Origin: Nitrospinae bacterium bin107
GTDB taxonomy: Bacteria > UBA8248
Reading direction: 5' to 3'
DNA: 64,000 bases
NCBI GenBank assembly: GCA_002238965.1
Contig: MPNJ01000002.1
Span: 67,001-131,000, forward strand
In this document: positions 61,494-64,000 of the stretch, one piece after another
How the letters are laid out: each line of letters begins with the position of its first letter
Position numbering within the stretch: position 1 is the first letter of the stretch
Program-made: the position numbers and the translations under genes
Notes under the pieces: generated by a model
Seen by the model: the letters and a program-made list of their open reading frames with translations, nothing else
Databases searched by the model: none
What the model was told of the DNA's origin: nothing

Positions 61494-62366
61494 CTATTCG
61501 ATAGCGCCCGATCGCTGTTTCAGGTCTTCATCCGTCACGGGGCCCAGGTATTCAAAACCGCTCTCATCCAGTCCGCCCACCCCGATGTACCAGCCGGGAG
61601 CCGAGAGGTCTTCGGTATCGCTGATGTTGGCGAGCCAGTGCTCCACCCCGGCGGGCATGTAGTTCACGTCGCCTGCGAACACTTCCCCGCGATCTTTCCC
61701 GATTCCCGCCAGGCCGCGGCCCTTCAAGATGTAGCAAATCTCCTCGCAGTTGTTGTGGCGGTGCTTCATGTGCACGGTTTTGGGGCCGAAGTAGCCCTGC
61801 ATCCAGCACGAATCCGCGCCGACGCTGCGGTTGAGCGGCTCGTTGAAGTAATCCTGCGTCCAGCCCTCTTCATGCGACACCTTGACGTGGGGAACCTCGT
61901 CGTTGTGCACAAGGGGATGCTGCAGGGCGGCGGCGCTCAGCGTGCGCGGTGCGACGAGGTCGGCCTCGGTGATATCGCCGAGATAGACGCGGCCGGTGTC
62001 CTTCAGATAGGGAACGCGGTCGTAGAACCCGATGATGACCAGGGGATCGTGCCGGCCCAGGTTCACGAGCCAGTGCTCCACGCCCTTCGGAATCTGGTGG
62101 AAGTGGCCCGCGTGCACCTCCACGCGGTCCTCCCCGGCTCCCGCCAGGCCGTGTCCGCTCACGACGTAATACTGCATCTGGCAGTTCTCGTAGCGGTGCT
62201 TGTGGTGGCGATCACCCGGGGCCAGGGTGGCGTGGTACATGATGGAGGAGGAACCCTCCTTGCCGCTGACGACGACCCGGAAATCGGAGACGCTCCAGCC
62301 CTCTTTCTCGTCGAGTTTCTCGGGCGTCACGTTGGCGATGCGAATGTATGGGTGCTCAAAAGACAT
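61494..62366 (-). CDS. Double-cupin protein B
   Basis: ATG 62366 follows AAAGGAGGAGGTCGTC and gives 290 residues. The modules contain HHKHRYENCQMQYYVVSGHG near residue 62 and HMKHRHNNCEEICYILKGRG near 206, with signatures IRIANVTPEKLDEKEGW and, more diverged, DEVPHVKVSHEEGW. In module 1 the EE pair after the histidines is QM, so its metal site may be altered. It is preceded on the same strand by a zinc alcohol dehydrogenase (48 bp), suggesting a shared catabolic pathway. Confidence 0.82.
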   Translation of the reverse strand: MSFEHPYIRIANVTPEKLDEKEGWSVSDFRVVVSGKEGSSSIMYHATLAPGDRHHKHRYENCQMQYYVVSGHGLAGAGEDRVEVHAGHFHQIPKGVEHWLVNLGRHDPLVIIGFYDRVPYLKDTGRVYLGDITEADLVAPRTLSAAALQHPLVHNDEVPHVKVSHEEGWTQDYFNEPLNRSVGADSCWMQGYFGPKTVHMKHRHNNCEEICYILKGRGLAGIGKDRGEVFAGDVNYMPAGVEHWLANISDTEDLSAPGWYIGVGGLDESGFEYLGPVTDEDLKQRSGAIE

Positions 62367-62414
62367 GACGACCTCCTCCTTTGCCGGAGTCAAGCCCGCA
62401 GGAGTCTGCGGGAA

Positions 62415-63443
62415 TCAGTTCGCTATTTCGATTACCGCCCGGAGCGTGCCGCCGTCACCCCCTGAGTCGACGAACTCGAAGCCTTTTTGAATCTCATCGA
62501 GCGCGAAATGGTGGGTGACGAGGGGTTCGAGGTCGATTTGCCCGGTCGCCACCAGGCGGATGGCGCTCTCGAAATCCTCCGGCAGGCCCGCGCGCGAGCC
62601 GATGACGGTCAGATCCTTGAAGTAATAGGCCTGGCCCGGCACCCCGTCGACCTGCGCGGGCCCGATGCCGAACTGCAAAATCGCGCCGCCGGGCCGCACC
62701 ATATCGTAGGCCTGCACCATGGTCTCGGCGGCGCCCGCCGTCTCGATGACGATGTCGGCCCCCAGGCCGTCGGTGAGATCGCGCACGGCTTCCACGGGGT
62801 CCACCTCGCCCGCGGGCACGATTTCATCAGCGCCCATCTCTTTCGCCACCTCCAGCTTCCACTTGCTCCTCGTCACGGCGATGACGGACGATGCCCCCGA
62901 CACCTTGGCCAACTGCGTATGGAGCAGGCCGCTGCTCCCCTGCCCCAGGACGGCCACGCGCGAACCCGCGATGTAGGGCGCTTTTCTCTGGCTGTAGACG
63001 ACCGTGTAAAGCCCCACGAAGTTGGTCGCCGCGGCGAAACTCACCTGCTCGGGAAAGGCGAAGGCTTCCGTCTCTCGCACGGCGATGTACTCGGCGAAAG
63101 TGCCCGGCACCTCGCGGCCTCTCAATCCGCCGTGCAGGCAGATGTTCGTCAGCCCGCGCACGCAGTAGAAACACGTCCCGCAACTCGACAGCGGGTTCAG
63201 CACCACCCGGTCGCCCACTTTCAGGCGGGTGACGCTCTCGCCGACCTGCTCCACCGTGCCCGTGCACTCGTGGCCGGGGATGAGGGGGATGCGCGCGGGC
63301 ATTTTTCCGGCCCAGATGGATACGTCCGTGCCGCAGATAGCCGAAGTGGCCACACGCACCAGCGCGTGGTCGGCGGGCAGGCCGGGGTCGGGCTGATCGC
63401 CCACGCTCATCACGCGCGTTTTTTCAAGCAAAGCCGCTTTCAT
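62415..63443 (-). CDS. Zinc-dependent alcohol dehydrogenase (MDR family)
   Basis: The 342-residue protein has the catalytic zinc ligands CGTDVSIWAG near residue 37 and IPGHECTGTVEQVG near 59, the structural zinc loop with four cysteines (SSCGTCFYCVRGLTNIC) near 90-106, and the Rossmann motif VAVLGQGSSGLLHTQLAK near 165. It is a sorbitol/threonine dehydrogenase-like enzyme oxidising a polyol, sugar or hydroxy acid with NAD(P). ACGGAGAATTTC precedes the ATG at 63443. It is first of the ADH-bicupin-bicupin operon. Confidence 0.9.
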   Translation of the reverse strand: MKAALLEKTRVMSVGDQPDPGLPADHALVRVATSAICGTDVSIWAGKMPARIPLIPGHECTGTVEQVGESVTRLKVGDRVVLNPLSSCGTCFYCVRGLTNICLHGGLRGREVPGTFAEYIAVRETEAFAFPEQVSFAAATNFVGLYTVVYSQRKAPYIAGSRVAVLGQGSSGLLHTQLAKVSGASSVIAVTRSKWKLEVAKEMGADEIVPAGEVDPVEAVRDLTDGLGADIVIETAGAAETMVQAYDMVRPGGAILQFGIGPAQVDGVPGQAYYFKDLTVIGSRAGLPEDFESAIRLVATGQIDLEPLVTHHFALDEIQKGFEFVDSGGDGGTLRAVIEIAN

Positions 63444-63599
63444 GAAATTCTCCGTCAGAACATGAGGTTACGTTTTGGGAAAATGGGAATCGCAAAGGCC
63501 CAAGAATACGGCATCGAGGCGATATGGAAAAGCGGGGTTTGGGACAATCCTTAAAAGCCGTTGATACCCTTTCGCACCCACCCCTGAATGAAATTCTCC

Positions 63600-64000
63600 T
63601 CAGCGCGCCTCGAAGAAGCGGCGCACGGCGTGGTCGGGGGCTAACTTGCCCTCAATGGCGTCGCGGAGCCAGTCGGCCACCATGAGGTAGAAATCGGGCA
63701 GGCGTCCGCCCATGGTGTGGGTTTCGTCCTCATACACCCAAAGCTCCCTGGGGCCGCCCAGGAGGTCGAAGAGCCGCTCGGCGTCCTCCAGGGGACAAAG
63801 CTCGTCGAACTCGCCCATCGCGAGCAGGGTGGGACACTTGATGTCGCCCGCGACGCCCTCGAGCGTCATCTGCCCGGCCATGGCGTCGAACTCATCCTCG
63901 TCATGGATGTTGGACATGTACTTGTAGTTCGCGCGGTAGGCGGGCTTTCCGCTCTTGAAGATGGAGTCCTTCTGGAGGTAGACGCCCATCGCGCCCACGC
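63600..64000 (-). CDS. Alpha/beta-hydrolase C-terminal part (runs off right edge)
   Basis: The visible 133 residues are the second half of an alpha/beta hydrolase: IKCPTLLAMGEFDELCPLED carries the catalytic aspartate and ELWVYEDETHTMGG the catalytic histidine. The nucleophile serine must lie before the window edge. An ATG at 63998 should not be taken as the start. The family includes esterases, dienelactone hydrolases and C-C hydrolases. It is on the same strand as, and 156 bp upstream of, the alcohol dehydrogenase gene. Confidence 0.75.
   Translation of the reverse strand, partial: VGAMGVYLQKDSIFKSGKPAYRANYKYMSNIHDEDEFDAMAGQMTLEGVAGDIKCPTLLAMGEFDELCPLEDAERLFDLLGGPRELWVYEDETHTMGGRLPDFYLMVADWLRDAIEGKLAPDHAVRRFFEAR

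Noticed and set aside
1-64000. CRISPR array, prophage or complete insertion sequence
   Set aside because: No regularly spaced direct repeats, phage structural genes, transposase or integrase gene is visible in the window.

Overview
The window is a GC-rich bacterial chromosome segment with dense coding and many small same-strand operons. No rRNA, tRNA or CRISPR array is visible; the only recognised stable RNA is a one-piece tmRNA. A one-piece tmRNA argues against an alphaproteobacterium, whose tmRNA is permuted into two pieces. A KdsD-type arabinose-5-phosphate isomerase points to a Gram-negative making Kdo. The order yebC-ruvC-ruvA-ruvB-DUF2905, several TRAP-TAXI and tripartite tricarboxylate transporters, and many CoA-ester enzymes suggest a free-living, probably marine or soil, heterotroph of a deltaproteobacterium-, Nitrospinota- or Tectomicrobia-like lineage. 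That placement is inference and needs a marker-gene tree.

Layout. 1-9.6 kb: orphan Bug/TctC binding protein (cut by the left edge), a divergent operon of two metallo-beta-lactamase-fold proteins and an acyl-CoA dehydrogenase, a VOC protein, a RidA-like protein, three tandem LCMT-type methyltransferases, a DsrE-like protein and an unknown exported protein. 9.6-16.7 kb: minus-strand cluster of two TAXI binding protein plus fused permease pairs around a DapA-family lyase, with a strong hairpin between binding protein and permease in both pairs. 17-24.6 kb: 3-hydroxyacyl-CoA dehydrogenase, ppk-ppx, a MetE-C-like protein and an amidohydrolase. 25-30 kb: tctBAC, a sulfatase and an orphan HicB-like protein. 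30.3-38.5 kb: an RNA and DNA housekeeping block on the minus strand: polA, a phosphatase, rnr, smpB, a tiny membrane protein, ssrA and an NYN-LOTUS putative RNase. 38.7-44 kb: 2-hydroxyacid dehydrogenase, arsM, an ACMSD-like hydrolase, TauE-like permease, kdsD. 44.2-47.5 kb: yebC-ruvCAB-DUF2905. 47.5-64 kb: SDR and PGDH-like dehydrogenases, acyl-CoA dehydrogenases, a B12-dependent acyl-CoA mutase operon with CoA-transferase, HAD and enoyl-CoA hydratase, an SDR/ATP-grasp pair, a NifU-domain protein, two tandem bicupins, a zinc alcohol dehydrogenase and an alpha/beta hydrolase cut by the right edge.

How it fits together. Most of the window serves uptake of organic acids and their processing as CoA esters. 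The information-processing genes form two compact blocks: Holliday-junction resolution (ruvCAB) and ribosome rescue (rnr, smpB, ssrA).

The most unusual structure is at ssrA. The last 47 nt of tmRNA are repeated in direct orientation about 0.93 kb downstream, and the two copies bracket one gene, an NYN-LOTUS protein. This looks like a tiny or decayed ssrA-targeted integrative element. A 77-bp dispersed inverted-repeat element (two full copies plus shorter relatives) and a 183-bp MITE-like sequence occupy intergenic gaps.
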